A model generated the notes under the pieces. The model had not been told where the DNA came from, did no database searches, and was given only the letters and a program-made list of their open reading frames with translations. From the NCBI RefSeq assembly GCF_003097515.1, contig NZ_CP029188.1, positions 558,001 through 622,000 on the forward strand: a stretch of DNA of 64,000 nt, read 5' to 3'. Shown here piece after piece: positions 1-8,219 of this stretch. The stretch's first letter is position 1, and every line of letters starts with the position of its first letter. Position numbers and translations under genes: made by a program. Source of the stretch: Streptomyces tirandamycinicus (GTDB taxonomy: Bacteria > Actinomycetota > Actinomycetes > Streptomycetales > Streptomycetaceae).

Positions 1-218
1 TCGCCGCGGACATGGGCACCGCGGAGTCGGCCCTGCTCGTGCTGGCCATCGGTGCCGGCTCGCTCTTCTTCAGCCATGTCAACGACGCCGGATTCTGGCT
101 GGTGAAGGAGTACTTCGGGATGAACGTCGGCCAGACGGTGAAGACCTGGTCGGTGATGGAGACCATCATCTCGGTCGTCGGCATCGTCCTCGTGCTGCTG
201 CTGTCCCTCGTGCTGTGA
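1..218 (+). CDS. gntP: Gluconate/H+ symporter GntP family, C-terminal part
   Basis: Only the last ~72 codons are inside the window; the frame is open from the first bases and ends with TGA at 216-218. The fragment is hydrophobic and has the GntP signature of a helix, the segment SHVNDAGFWLVKEYFGMNV, a short polar stretch ending TWSVMETI, and a final membrane helix. GntP permeases import gluconate or related sugar acids with protons across the inner membrane. It converges on the cytochrome b gene; three tandem copies of a 10-bp unit lie between them. The identity of this fragment is well supported, but its exact substrate cannot be told from the C-terminus. Confidence 0.85.
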   Translation, partial: AADMGTAESALLVLAIGAGSLFFSHVNDAGFWLVKEYFGMNVGQTVKTWSVMETIISVVGIVLVLLLSLVL

Positions 219-234
219 CGTCCGGTCCCTCCGT

Positions 235-267
235 CAGGGCCCTTCAGGGCCCTTCAGGGCCCTTCAG
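235..267. repeat. Three tandem copies of CAGGGCCCTT
   Basis: Exact 10-bp units start at 235, 245 and 255 between the convergent permease and cytochrome b genes. Each pair of units can fold through the GGGCCC palindrome, so the array may also act as a two-way terminator. Confidence 0.8.
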
Positions 268-303
268 AGGGGAGATTCCCGCCTGCCGCGCCGGTGGCGG
301 CGG

Positions 304-969
304 TCAGTCCCGGTCGGGGTCCCACAGCGGGTGCTCCCGGCGGGCCCAGGGGCGCCCGACCGACCCGGAGCGCATGCCACGGCGTGCCTCCGGGTCGGCG
401 AGCGCCATCCTGATGTGCCCGGCCAGTACGACTCCGATCGTCAGCGCCAGCCAGTCGTGCACGAAGGTCGCGCCGTTGCGCCAGACCAGCGGGGCGAGGT
501 CGGTGAACCACATCAGCAGGCCCGTGCCGAGCATCACCAGCACCGCGCCCGCGATCCACGCGGCGTACAGCTTCTGCCCGGCGTTGAACTTCCCGGCCGG
601 GCGGTCCCGGGGACCGCGCCGGCGGCGGAGCGCGGCCCGCAGCCAGGCGCGATCGTGCGGGCCGAAGCGGTTCAGCCGCCGCAGGTCCCTCCGGAACGGA
701 CGGGAGGCCAGTCCCAGCAGGAACGGCGCCGGGAGCAGCAGTCCCGACCACTGGTGCAGGGTCACCACGAGGCGGCGGCGGCCCACGAGTTCGGCGAGCA
801 CCGGCACGTACAGGCATGCGGCCGTCGCGACGCACAGCAGCATCAGCGCCGCGGTGGCGCGGTGGACCAGGCGTTCGGCGGGGCTGAACCGCGTGACGCG
901 GCCGGGGGGTTCAGGCGGTGGGGGTGTCGTCGCGGCCGTTCGACCGGCCGACCCAGGCGTCGATGTCAT
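304..969 (-). CDS. Cytochrome b561-type membrane partner of molybdoenzyme
   Basis: The 221-residue protein has four hydrophobic segments (about 38-60, 70-90, 133-155, 172-190). Histidines H36, H72, H171 and H185 lie in or near helices, as expected for a two-heme b-type cytochrome. It probably passes electrons between the quinone pool and the molybdopterin enzyme encoded just upstream, whose 3' end it overlaps by 59 bp (911-969). The overlap implies one operon. No other ATG or GTG fits better, so the ATG at 969 is used. The family call rests on topology and gene pairing, much like YedZ of the MsrPQ (YedYZ) pair, although the sequence is of the cytb561/FdnI kind. Confidence 0.8.
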   Translation of the reverse strand: MTSTPGSAGRTAATTPPPPEPPGRVTRFSPAERLVHRATAALMLLCVATAACLYVPVLAELVGRRRLVVTLHQWSGLLLPAPFLLGLASRPFRRDLRRLNRFGPHDRAWLRAALRRRRGPRDRPAGKFNAGQKLYAAWIAGAVLVMLGTGLLMWFTDLAPLVWRNGATFVHDWLALTIGVVLAGHIRMALADPEARRGMRSGSVGRPWARREHPLWDPDRD

Positions 970-1921
970 AGCCTCGCTCCTCCCAGTACCCGGGGCGCAC
1001 GTCCCGGGTCAGGGAGATCCCGGAGAGCCACTTCGCTGACTTGTAGAAGTACATGGGCGCGACGTACAGCCGCACCGGGCCGCCGTGCGCGTGGGAGAGC
1101 GGTTCGTCCCGCATCCGCAGACAGACCAGGACGTCGGAGCGGCGGGCCTGGTCGAGGGTCAGGCTCTCGCTGTACACGCCGTCGAAGCAGGTGAACCGGA
1201 CCGCCCCGGCCTCCGGCCGGACGCCGACGGCGTCCAGCAGTTCCGACAGCCGGACGCCCTCGAAGGGGGTGTCGGGGACGCGCCAGCCCGTCACACACTG
1301 CACGTCGCGCACCAGACGGGTCTGCGGCAGTGCGCGGAGGGCGCGGAGGGTGAACTCGGCGGGCCGCTCGACCAGTCCGCCGACGGTGAGCCGGTAGTCG
1401 GCGGCGGTCTTGCGGGGCACGGACGCGGCGACCGAGTAGTAGCGGAAGCCGCCGCCGCCCGGCAGCAGGCCGGTGAGCTTCGTCGGGTCCGAGCCGGCGA
1501 CCGAACCGAGGAACCCTTCGAGGCCGCGCTGGAGCCAGGGCGCGGCGGCGACGCCGGCGGCGCCGAGGCCCAGGACCGCGAGTACCGTGCGCCGCCCGAC
1601 GGGCGCACCCTCCGCGTCCGGGTCCGCGGCCGGTGGCGGTGTCGGCGTCGGGGCCGGGGCCGGTGTCGCGTGCGGTGCCGGTGCCGGTGCCGGTGCTGGA
1701 GCCGGGCCCGGGGCCGCCGGCGCCGGCTCAGCGGCCGGGTAAGCGGCCGGTGGCGGTGCCCCGTCCGGTGCCGGGTCCGGTGCCGGGTCCGGTGCCGGGG
1801 CCGGCGGGAGGCCCGTCGCCCGGGACGTGCCCGGGTCCGCCGGCGCTTCCGGGGCATGCGGCGCGGCCGGGTCCGGTGGACCGGAGGAGGCCGAACCCGG
1901 GGGCGGGGTGGTTTCGTTCAC
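911..1921 (-). CDS. Sulfite-oxidase-fold molybdopterin oxidoreductase (YedY-like), TAT-exported
   Basis: 336 residues. Residues 1-105 are a low-complexity Pro/Ala/Asp region. A twin-arginine signal follows (GRRTVLAVLGLGAAG, R110-R111), then the oxidoreductase molybdopterin-binding domain. C209 in the VQCVTGW motif is the expected molybdenum thiolate ligand. The enzyme should work outside the membrane with the cytochrome b encoded downstream; substrates in this family include sulfite, sulfoxides and methionine sulfoxide residues. The start is a GTG at 1921. A TAT signal placed after 105 disordered residues is odd, but no ATG or GTG lies just before it. The long N-terminus is built from GC-rich 6-12 bp repeats, which suggests recent expansion. 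Confidence 0.82.
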   Translation of the reverse strand: MNETTPPPGSASSGPPDPAAPHAPEAPADPGTSRATGLPPAPAPDPAPDPAPDGAPPPAAYPAAEPAPAAPGPAPAPAPAPAPHATPAPAPTPTPPPAADPDAEGAPVGRRTVLAVLGLGAAGVAAAPWLQRGLEGFLGSVAGSDPTKLTGLLPGGGGFRYYSVAASVPRKTAADYRLTVGGLVERPAEFTLRALRALPQTRLVRDVQCVTGWRVPDTPFEGVRLSELLDAVGVRPEAGAVRFTCFDGVYSESLTLDQARRSDVLVCLRMRDEPLSHAHGGPVRLYVAPMYFYKSAKWLSGISLTRDVRPGYWEERGYDIDAWVGRSNGRDDTPTA

Positions 1922-1936
1922 CCTTCGATTCGAGCA

Positions 1937-1967
1937 CCCGCGGCCGCCGGGATCCAGCGGCCGCGGG
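1937..1967 (-). terminator. Hairpin after the APC permease gene
   Basis: A perfect 11-bp stem (CCCGCGGCCGC with its complement at 1957-1967) and a 9-nt loop lie just after the permease stop codon on the minus strand. There is no U-tract, as is usual in Streptomyces. Confidence 0.65.
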
Positions 1968-1984
1968 CGTCCGTCAGAATTCCG

Positions 1985-3550
1985 TCACACCTTGGCGCGG
2001 GGCGCCGGGTCCTGCTCCGCGGCCTGCTCCAGCCGGAAGGCCTCGTTGCCTAGTCCGATCCGGGCGTGCACCTCGGGCCGCAGCGACTTCAGGGCCACGC
2101 CGTAGACGAGCCCGCCCGCCAGGGCGACGCCGATGATGCCGGGCAGTACCCAGCTCAGCGCGGAGCCGGGACCCGCGCCGATCAGGACGTCGAAGTCCTT
2201 CAGCGTGTAGACGGCGATCGCGAGGAGCGCGAGCCCCGCCAGTGCGGAGCAGACCAGCCGCCAGGCCTGCGGGCCGGCCGCGCCGCGGCGGACGAAGAAG
2301 GCGATCACGGCGAAGGAGGCCGCGGCCATCAGCAGGATCACCCCGAGGGCCCCGATGTTGCCCATCCAGGTGAACAGGCGCAGCACCGGAGTGGTCGGGT
2401 CGCCCGCGGGCCGGCCGTCGGTGGCGGCGAAGGCCACGATCACCGCGACCGACACGACGGACTGGAGCACCGAACCGGTGGCGGGGGCGCCGCTGGTACG
2501 GGTGGTCCGGCCGAACGCGGCGGGCAGCAGCCCCTCCCGGCCCATGGCGAACGCGTAGCGTGCGACGACGTTGTGGAAGCTGAGCAGCGCCGCGAACATG
2601 CCCGTGAGGAAGAGGACGTGCAGTACGTCGGTGAAGGTGGTGCCGAGCCGGCTGCCGGTGAGCGAGAACAGCAGCCCGGGCCCCTGCTCGGCCGCCTCGC
2701 GGGTGACGGCGCCGGGACCGGTGGCGACGGTGATCGCCCAGGCGCTGAGCGCGAGGAACACCGCGGCGTAGCCGACCGCGAGGAACATCACCCGCGAGAC
2801 GACCACCTGGGGGCGGCTGGTCTCCTCCGCGTACACCGGGGACTGCTCGAAGCCGACGAACGCGGCGATGCAGAAGCACAGGGCGGTGCCGAGGCCCGCT
2901 CCGGTGAGGGTGGCGGGGTCGAAGGCGGTCAGCGAGAGTCCCTCGGGGCCGGGCTCGGCCACGGCGGCGACGTCGAAGACGACGACGAGGGCGCACTCGA
3001 CCACGAGGAGGACGCCGAGCAATCTCGCATTGAGATCGATCTTCAGCCAGCCCAGCACGGCGACGACGGCGGCGGCCGCGAGCGCGGGGACCCACCAGGC
3101 GACGGTCAGGCCGAGGTGGGTGGCGAGCAGCCCCGAGACCTCGAATCCGAGGATGCCGTAGATGCCGACCTGCATCGCGCTGTACGCGACCAGGGCGACG
3201 AGCGCGGCCCCGGCGCCCGAGGTGGGTCCGAGGCCGCGGGCTATGTAGGCGTAGAAGGCACCGGCGTTGTGGACGTGGCGGCTCATCTCGGCGTATCCGA
3301 CGCTGAACAGCATCAGGACGAGGCCGAGGACCACGTACAGCAGGGGCTGGCCGACGATGCCCATCACCCCGTAGACGGTGGGCATGACCCCGGCCACGAC
3401 CATCAGCGGTGCGCTGGCGGCGAGGACCGAGAGCAGCAGGCCCGCGGTCCCGAGCCGGTCGGCGCGCAGCGCCCGGTCCTGGCCCTTGTAGGTGTTGATC
3501 TCGCTCGTGCTGGTGGCGCTCGTGCTGGTGCTCGAACTGGCCGGCGGCAT
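1985..3550 (-). CDS. APC-family amino acid permease
   Basis: 521 residues with about 12 to 14 hydrophobic segments. The N-terminus is Ser/Thr-rich and cytosolic, then LGTAGLLLSVLAASAPLMVVAGVMP begins helix 1 with the helix-breaking pattern typical of the amino acid/polyamine/organocation superfamily. Further motifs are the GFEQSPVYAEET segment in the middle and a hydrophilic C-terminus. It imports or exchanges amino acids or polyamines at the cytoplasmic membrane. The start is ATG at 3550, 34 bp after the stop of the upstream TPR-like gene, so both probably share one transcript. Substrate cannot be assigned. Confidence 0.85.
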   Translation of the reverse strand: MPPASSSTSTSATSTSEINTYKGQDRALRADRLGTAGLLLSVLAASAPLMVVAGVMPTVYGVMGIVGQPLLYVVLGLVLMLFSVGYAEMSRHVHNAGAFYAYIARGLGPTSGAGAALVALVAYSAMQVGIYGILGFEVSGLLATHLGLTVAWWVPALAAAAVVAVLGWLKIDLNARLLGVLLVVECALVVVFDVAAVAEPGPEGLSLTAFDPATLTGAGLGTALCFCIAAFVGFEQSPVYAEETSRPQVVVSRVMFLAVGYAAVFLALSAWAITVATGPGAVTREAAEQGPGLLFSLTGSRLGTTFTDVLHVLFLTGMFAALLSFHNVVARYAFAMGREGLLPAAFGRTTRTSGAPATGSVLQSVVSVAVIVAFAATDGRPAGDPTTPVLRLFTWMGNIGALGVILLMAAASFAVIAFFVRRGAAGPQAWRLVCSALAGLALLAIAVYTLKDFDVLIGAGPGSALSWVLPGIIGVALAGGLVYGVALKSLRPEVHARIGLGNEAFRLEQAAEQDPAPRAKV

Positions 3551-3584
3551 GGCGGGGCGGTCCCTTCTCGGGGATGGGGGCGGT

Positions 3585-4592
3585 TCAGACGGAGCCGAGC
3601 GCGGAGTCGCGCGCGGCCTGGAAGGCGTGGTGCGGGTCCCGGTCCGGGTAGGACCAGGGGTCTGGGGTGGCGTGCGGCCCGATGCGGTGGAAGAGGGCGG
3701 CAGCCTCGGCGGAGCGGCCCTCGCAGTACTTGGCGTGGGCGAGGAAGTTGAGGTCGAGACGGTTGCGCGGGTGGTCCTCGCCCTCCCACTCCAGCCACCA
3801 GTCGAAGGCCGCCTTCATCACCTGGCGGGCGCGCCGGCTGGTCCAGTGGCCCGAGGTGACGGGGTCGGCGGGCCGGCCCGCGGCCGCGGCCAGCACCCGG
3901 TACCGCTCGGTGTGCGCGACCACGGGCAGGACGGCGAGCGGGGAGTCGGCCGGGGCCTGCTCGGCCGCCCAGGACGCGAAGTCGTACACCTCGTGGAGCG
4001 GGTCCTGTCCGGCGGCGACGTGGCGTTCGGCGAGCCGGGCCACCATCAGATGGTGGGCGTGGTGGTGTTCGGGGTGGCGGACCCGTACCTCGTCGAAGAG
4101 GCGTACGACCTCCTCCTCCGTGCCCAGGGTGCGGGCGAGGAGCAGTTGGGCGAGCCACGGGGTCGGGTCGTGGGGCGCGCGTCCCGCGGCGACCAGGCAG
4201 GCGGCCCTGGCGGACTCCGGCCGTTCCTTGCCGCGCAGGGCGGCCCGGACCGCGGCGCAGGCGAGCAGCGCGGCTGCGTCGGTGCTGTCGGGTTCGGCGA
4301 GGAGCCAGTCACGCGCCCAGGCGGCGCTGGAGGGCGGCTCGCCGAGGACGACGAGACGGTGGCCGCGGCGGTCCCAGTCGTCGCCGGTGGCCGAGAGCAG
4401 CGAGCGCACCGCGCTCCACCGTCCCTGGGCCAACTGGGCCCGCACGGCTATGAGTTCGGTGTCGTCGAGCGCGGGGTCGAAGGACTGACCGGAACGCCCT
4501 GCGCGACGGCGGCGGCCGAGCGGAGGCGGAGGTGGGGGCATCCGCGTTGCTACTTTCACATCAGGCAGTGAGCGAATGATCGCTCTCAGCAA
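3585..4592 (-). CDS. TPR-like helical-repeat protein of unknown function
   Basis: 335 residues, alpha-helical throughout, with repeated Ala-rich helix pairs (about 45-290) like tetratricopeptide repeats and a conserved-looking HPEHHHAHHLM histidine cluster near residue 175. There is no signal peptide or membrane segment, so it is cytosolic. The frame opens at 4592; a second ATG at 4541 (MPPPPPPLGRRRR) is an equally possible start. It is first in a likely operon with the amino acid permease. I recognise it only as a conserved Streptomyces hypothetical protein. The C-terminal HRIGPHATPDPW segment mentions no known active site. Confidence 0.7.
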   Translation of the reverse strand: MLRAIIRSLPDVKVATRMPPPPPPLGRRRRAGRSGQSFDPALDDTELIAVRAQLAQGRWSAVRSLLSATGDDWDRRGHRLVVLGEPPSSAAWARDWLLAEPDSTDAAALLACAAVRAALRGKERPESARAACLVAAGRAPHDPTPWLAQLLLARTLGTEEEVVRLFDEVRVRHPEHHHAHHLMVARLAERHVAAGQDPLHEVYDFASWAAEQAPADSPLAVLPVVAHTERYRVLAAAAGRPADPVTSGHWTSRRARQVMKAAFDWWLEWEGEDHPRNRLDLNFLAHAKYCEGRSAEAAALFHRIGPHATPDPWSYPDRDPHHAFQAARDSALGSV

Positions 4593-4716
4593 AGCGGTAG
4601 GGAAGGCTCTGCGTCAAGGCCGGCCCCCGCGCCGCCCGTCCGCGCCATGCGGATCGTCCATGTCCTCCCGGTGTGCGGGGAGTCGGGCAGGGCCGCCGCG
4701 CGGCGCCGCGTCAACG

Positions 4717-4828
4717 CCGCGCCGGCCCGTTCCGGTTCGTCCGCGCCGGCCCGTTCCGGTTCGGTTCGGTTCGCTTCAGTCTGGTTCGGTTTCAGTCCGA
4801 TTCGGTTCGGTCAGGTCCGCTCCGGTTA
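4717..4828. repeat. 23-bp duplication followed by GGTTC-rich array
   Basis: Positions 4717-4739 are repeated exactly at 4741-4763, then degenerate 5-bp GGTTC units run to the end of the FAD dehydrogenase gene. The stretch 4593-4825 holds no gene I can support. Confidence 0.75.
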
Positions 4829-6481
4829 GGACACGGCCTTCGCCGCCGCCCGGCCCGCCGTCCGGCCCGAGAAGATGCAGCCGCCCAGGAAGGTGCCCTC
4901 GAGGGAGCGGTAGCCGTGGACCCCGCCGCCGCCGAACCCGGCCGCCTCACCCGCCGCGTACAGTCCCGGCAGCGGCTCCCCGTCGTCGGCGAGGACCCGG
5001 GAGGAGAGGTCCGTCTCCAGGCCGCCGAGCGACTTGCGGGTGAGGATGTTGAGCCGTACGGCGACGAGCGGTCCGGCCGCCGGGTCGAGGATGCGGTGCG
5101 GGGCCGCGGTGCGGATCAGCTTGTCGCCGAGGTACCTCCGGGCTCCGCGGATGGCGGTGACCTGGAGGTCCTTGGTGAACGGGTTGGCGATCTCCCGGTC
5201 GCGGGCGGTGATCTCGCGGCCCAGCGCCGCCTCGTCGATGAGGGGTTCCCCGGTGAGCGCGTTCATCCCGCGTACCAGCGCCGCCAAATCCTTCTCCACG
5301 ACGAAGTCCGCCCCGTTGTCCATGAACGCCCTGACCGGGCCGGGCACTCCGGCGCGCGCCCGGCCGATGACGCCCCGGACGGAGCGGCCCGTGAGGTCCG
5401 GGTTCTGCTCGGAGCCGGAGAGGGCGAACTCCTTGCCGATGATGCGCTGGTTGAGCACGAACCAGGTGTGGCCGTGTCCGGACCGCGTGATGTGCTCCAG
5501 TGTCCCGAGCGTGTCGAAGCCCGGGAACAGCGGGACCGGCAGCCGCCGTCCGCGCGCGTCCAACCACAGCGACGACGGCCCCGGCAGGATGCGGATGCCG
5601 TGCCGGGCCCAGATGGGGTTCCAGTTCTCGATGCCCTCGGTGTAGTGCCACATGCGGTCGCGGTTGATGTGGCGGGCGCCGGCCGACTCGGCGATGCCGA
5701 GCATCAGCCCGTCGACGTGGGCCGGGACGCCGGAGAGCAGCTTCCCGGGCGGGGTGCCGAGCCGTTCGGGCCACTGGGCGCGCACCAGGTCGTGGTTGCC
5801 GCCGATGCCGCCGGAGGTGACGACGACGGCCTGGGCGCGCAGTTCGAAGGAGCCGGTGGCCTCGCGGCTGCTCGCCTCCCCGCGCGGCACCGCGGACGGC
5901 TCCAGGATCTCACCGGTGACGGTGTCGAGGGCGCCGGAGGTCCGGCCCAGCCCGGTCACCCGGTGCCGGAAGCGCAGTTCGACCAGTCCGCGGGCGACGC
6001 CCTCCCGCACCCGGCGCTCGAACGGCTCCACCAGACCGGGCCCGGTTCCCCAGGTGATGTGGAACCGGGGCACCGAGTTGCCGTGTCCGCCGGCGTCGTA
6101 GCCGCCGCGCTCGGCCCAGCCGACGACGGGGAAGAACCTCACGCCCTGGGCGTGCAGCCAGGGCCGCTTCTCCCCCGCGGCGAAGTCGACGTACGCCTCC
6201 GCCCAGCGGCGCGGCCAGTGGTCCTCCTCGCGGTCGAACCCGGCCGTGCCGAGCCAGTCCTGCCGTGCCAGGGCGTGGCTGTCCCGGATGCGCATCCGGC
6301 GCTGCTCCGGCGAGTCGACGAGGAAGAGCCCGCCGAACGACCAGTGGGCCTGCCCGCCGATCGACTGCTCCGGTTCCTGGTCGAGCAGGAGCACCTTCCG
6401 CCCGGCGTCGGCGAGTTCGGCGGTGGCCGCGAGCCCCGCCAGCCCTGCCCCGATCACGATGACATCAGCGTCGTACGCCAT
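4826..6481 (-). CDS. FAD-binding dehydrogenase, KsdD/fumarate reductase flavoprotein family
   Basis: 551 residues starting at ATG 6481. The N-terminal dinucleotide-binding motif (VIVIGAGLAGLAATAELA) is followed by an acidic residue after the second strand (LLLDQE). A C-terminal FAD motif GVHGYRSLEGTFLGGCIFSGRTAG closes the fold. Between them lies the Arg-rich substrate cap of the succinate dehydrogenase/3-ketosteroid dehydrogenase group. It likely removes or adds hydrogens across a C-C bond in the cytosol; the substrate is unknown. It is divergent from the NUDIX gene, and an imperfect palindrome sits upstream at 6547-6560. The annotation as a general FAD-binding dehydrogenase is secure, steroid specificity is not. 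Confidence 0.85.
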   Translation of the reverse strand: MAYDADVIVIGAGLAGLAATAELADAGRKVLLLDQEPEQSIGGQAHWSFGGLFLVDSPEQRRMRIRDSHALARQDWLGTAGFDREEDHWPRRWAEAYVDFAAGEKRPWLHAQGVRFFPVVGWAERGGYDAGGHGNSVPRFHITWGTGPGLVEPFERRVREGVARGLVELRFRHRVTGLGRTSGALDTVTGEILEPSAVPRGEASSREATGSFELRAQAVVVTSGGIGGNHDLVRAQWPERLGTPPGKLLSGVPAHVDGLMLGIAESAGARHINRDRMWHYTEGIENWNPIWARHGIRILPGPSSLWLDARGRRLPVPLFPGFDTLGTLEHITRSGHGHTWFVLNQRIIGKEFALSGSEQNPDLTGRSVRGVIGRARAGVPGPVRAFMDNGADFVVEKDLAALVRGMNALTGEPLIDEAALGREITARDREIANPFTKDLQVTAIRGARRYLGDKLIRTAAPHRILDPAAGPLVAVRLNILTRKSLGGLETDLSSRVLADDGEPLPGLYAAGEAAGFGGGGVHGYRSLEGTFLGGCIFSGRTAGRAAAKAVS

Positions 6482-6546
6482 GGTTGCTGTCCCTCTCGGA
6501 GCGGGCGCCCGGCGGCGCGGCCCAGTGCGATGGGCTCCGATCTTCT

Positions 6547-6560
6547 TTACGCGGCGGTAA
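6547..6560. promoter_or_regulatory. Imperfect palindrome TTACGCGGCGGTAA
   Basis: The outer TTAC/GTAA arms match exactly and the inner bases nearly so. It is 66 bp upstream of the FAD dehydrogenase start and resembles TetR operators of actinobacterial lipid genes. This is a candidate only. Confidence 0.35.
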
Positions 6561-6680
6561 CTCGTCAACCGTTCCCACCGGGAGAGATCGCCGGGGCCGG
6601 TGCGGCCGGGACGGGACCGGTGCGGCGTCGCCTCCCGTCCCGGCCGCGCCTCCCGGCAGTACGGCTGATTGGATGGGGGC

Positions 6681-7241
6681 ATGAGCAGCGCCGGCCGTCC
6701 CGCCGAGGAGATCCTCGACATCGTCGACGAGTTCGACGAGGTCGTGGGCCAGGCACCGCGCGGTGAGGCGTACGCGCGGGGCCTGCGCCACCGCTGTGTG
6801 TTCGTCCTCGCCCGGGACGCCGGCGGGCGGGTCTTCGTGCACCGCCGTACGGCGACGAAGCTCGTCTTCCCGTCGCTGTACGACATGTTCGTCGGCGGTG
6901 TCGTGGGCGCGGGCGAGTCGTACGACGACGCGGCGCTGCGCGAGGCCGAGGAGGAGCTCGGGGTGTCCGGGCTGCCCCGGCCGGTCCCGCTGTTCAAGTT
7001 CCTGTACGAGGCGTCCGTCCCGGCGCCCGCCGGCGGACCGGAACCCGTGTGGCACACCTGGTGGTCCGCGGTCTACGAGGTGCGCTGCGACGTCCCCGTA
7101 CGGCCACAGGCCGAGGAGGTCGCCTGGTACCGGTTCCTGCCCGAGTCCGAGCTCGAGGCGCGGCTCGCCGAATGGGAGTGGGTCCCGGACGGCCTCGCGG
7201 CGTACGAGCGGCTGCGGCACCACCGTCGCCCGGGGCGCTGA
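6681..7241 (+). CDS. NUDIX hydrolase (YfcD-like)
   Basis: 186 residues. The NUDIX box is seen as GGVVGAGESYDDAALREAEEELGV (about residues 73-96), with the G-x5-E-x7-REAEEELG pattern and its metal-binding glutamates intact. The N-terminal EFDEVVGQAPRGEAYARGLRHRCVFVL and the HRRTATK motif fit the YfcD/IDI-like NUDIX subgroup, which hydrolyses phosphorylated nucleosides or related diphosphates. The ATG at 6681 is chosen over the in-frame TTG at 6669 because it starts the conserved sequence. Divergent from the FAD dehydrogenase. Its substrate is unknown. Confidence 0.88.
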   Translation: MSSAGRPAEEILDIVDEFDEVVGQAPRGEAYARGLRHRCVFVLARDAGGRVFVHRRTATKLVFPSLYDMFVGGVVGAGESYDDAALREAEEELGVSGLPRPVPLFKFLYEASVPAPAGGPEPVWHTWWSAVYEVRCDVPVRPQAEEVAWYRFLPESELEARLAEWEWVPDGLAAYERLRHHRRPGR

Positions 7242-7458
7242 GGCCGGGAGGCTGGGGCTGAGGACGGGGCGCCGGGGCCGGGTCCGGGGCACGGTGCCGG
7301 AGCGGACGCCAGAGCGGTCGAAGCGGCGCCGGGCGGAAGCAGCGGGCGCGAGGGAGAGCCGCCGAGGTGGCCCCGGGCGGGAGCGGGAGCGGCGGCGCCG
7401 AGCGGACCCGCGCCGCGGCGCGGGTGGGGTGCGGCGGCGCGCGGGTAGGGTGCCGCGG

Positions 7459-7848
7459 GTGAGCGACTTCGTACGCAACCTGGGGCTGTGGCTCGCGCCG
7501 CGCCGGATCCAGGACGAGGGCGAGACCCCCGACTACCGCTTCTCACTCGCCAACGAGCGCACCTTCCTCGCCTGGATCCGGACCGCGCTCGCGCTGATCG
7601 CGGGGGGCTTCGCCGTCGACCAGTTCCTGCCCGGCCTGCGGTGGGGGATCCGGGTCGGGCTGTCGCTCGCGCTGATCGGGACGGGGGTGCTGTGCGCGTT
7701 CCGGTCGGTCCACCACTGGGTGCGCTGTGAACTGGCGATGCGGCGCGGTGAGGACCTGCCGCTGTCGCGCTTTCCGTCGCTGCTCGCGCTGGCGGTGGGG
7801 GCCGTCTCGGTCACCATGGTGGTGGTCGTGGCCTCGGGGCGCGGATGA
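7459..7848 (+). CDS. DUF202 (YidH-like) membrane protein
   Basis: 129 residues starting at GTG 7459; a second in-frame GTG at 7450 is possible. DUF202 hallmarks are visible: the polar lead-in RFSLANERTFLAWIRTALALIAGGFAVDQF, then three hydrophobic segments near 34-53, 60-78 and 104-125. These proteins sit in the inner membrane and have no established function. Its stop overlaps the start of a second DUF202 gene (ATGA at 7845-7848), so the two are translationally coupled and probably form a heteromer. Confidence 0.82.
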   Translation: MSDFVRNLGLWLAPRRIQDEGETPDYRFSLANERTFLAWIRTALALIAGGFAVDQFLPGLRWGIRVGLSLALIGTGVLCAFRSVHHWVRCELAMRRGEDLPLSRFPSLLALAVGAVSVTMVVVVASGRG

Positions 7849-8162
7849 GCGCGCTCGTGCGTGATCCGGGGCTTCAGCCGGAGCGGACCCGGCTGGCCTG
7901 GCGGCGTACGACACTGGCGTTCACGGTGGCGGCGGTCCTCGCGGTCCGGCAGGTGGTGCGGAACGGATCGGTGACGGCGGGCGATGTCGTCGCCTTCGCG
8001 CTGAGCACGGTGGTGTGGCTCGGCTTCCTCGCGGTGGCGCACCGGCGCATCCGCGCGATGGCCCTGCGGCGGCCGCCGGGGGCCATGCCCTTCGCCGAGG
8101 CGGCGGTCGCGACGGTGTGCACGCTCGCGCTCGCCGGGTTCGCCGTCGCGATCGTGTGGTGA
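7845..8162 (+). CDS. Second DUF202 membrane protein
   Basis: 105 residues with the same family pattern in a shorter form: LQPERTRLAWRRTTLAFTVAAVLAVRQ then two more membrane helices. It starts inside the stop codon of the preceding DUF202 gene. The pairing of a longer and a shorter DUF202 protein is common in actinobacteria. Function is unknown. Confidence 0.82.
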   Translation: MSALVRDPGLQPERTRLAWRRTTLAFTVAAVLAVRQVVRNGSVTAGDVVAFALSTVVWLGFLAVAHRRIRAMALRRPPGAMPFAEAAVATVCTLALAGFAVAIVW

Positions 8163-8219
8163 GAGGTGCCCGGTGTCAGGCGGCGACCGGTGCCAGCCGG
8201 TGCCAGACGGCGTCCGGTG

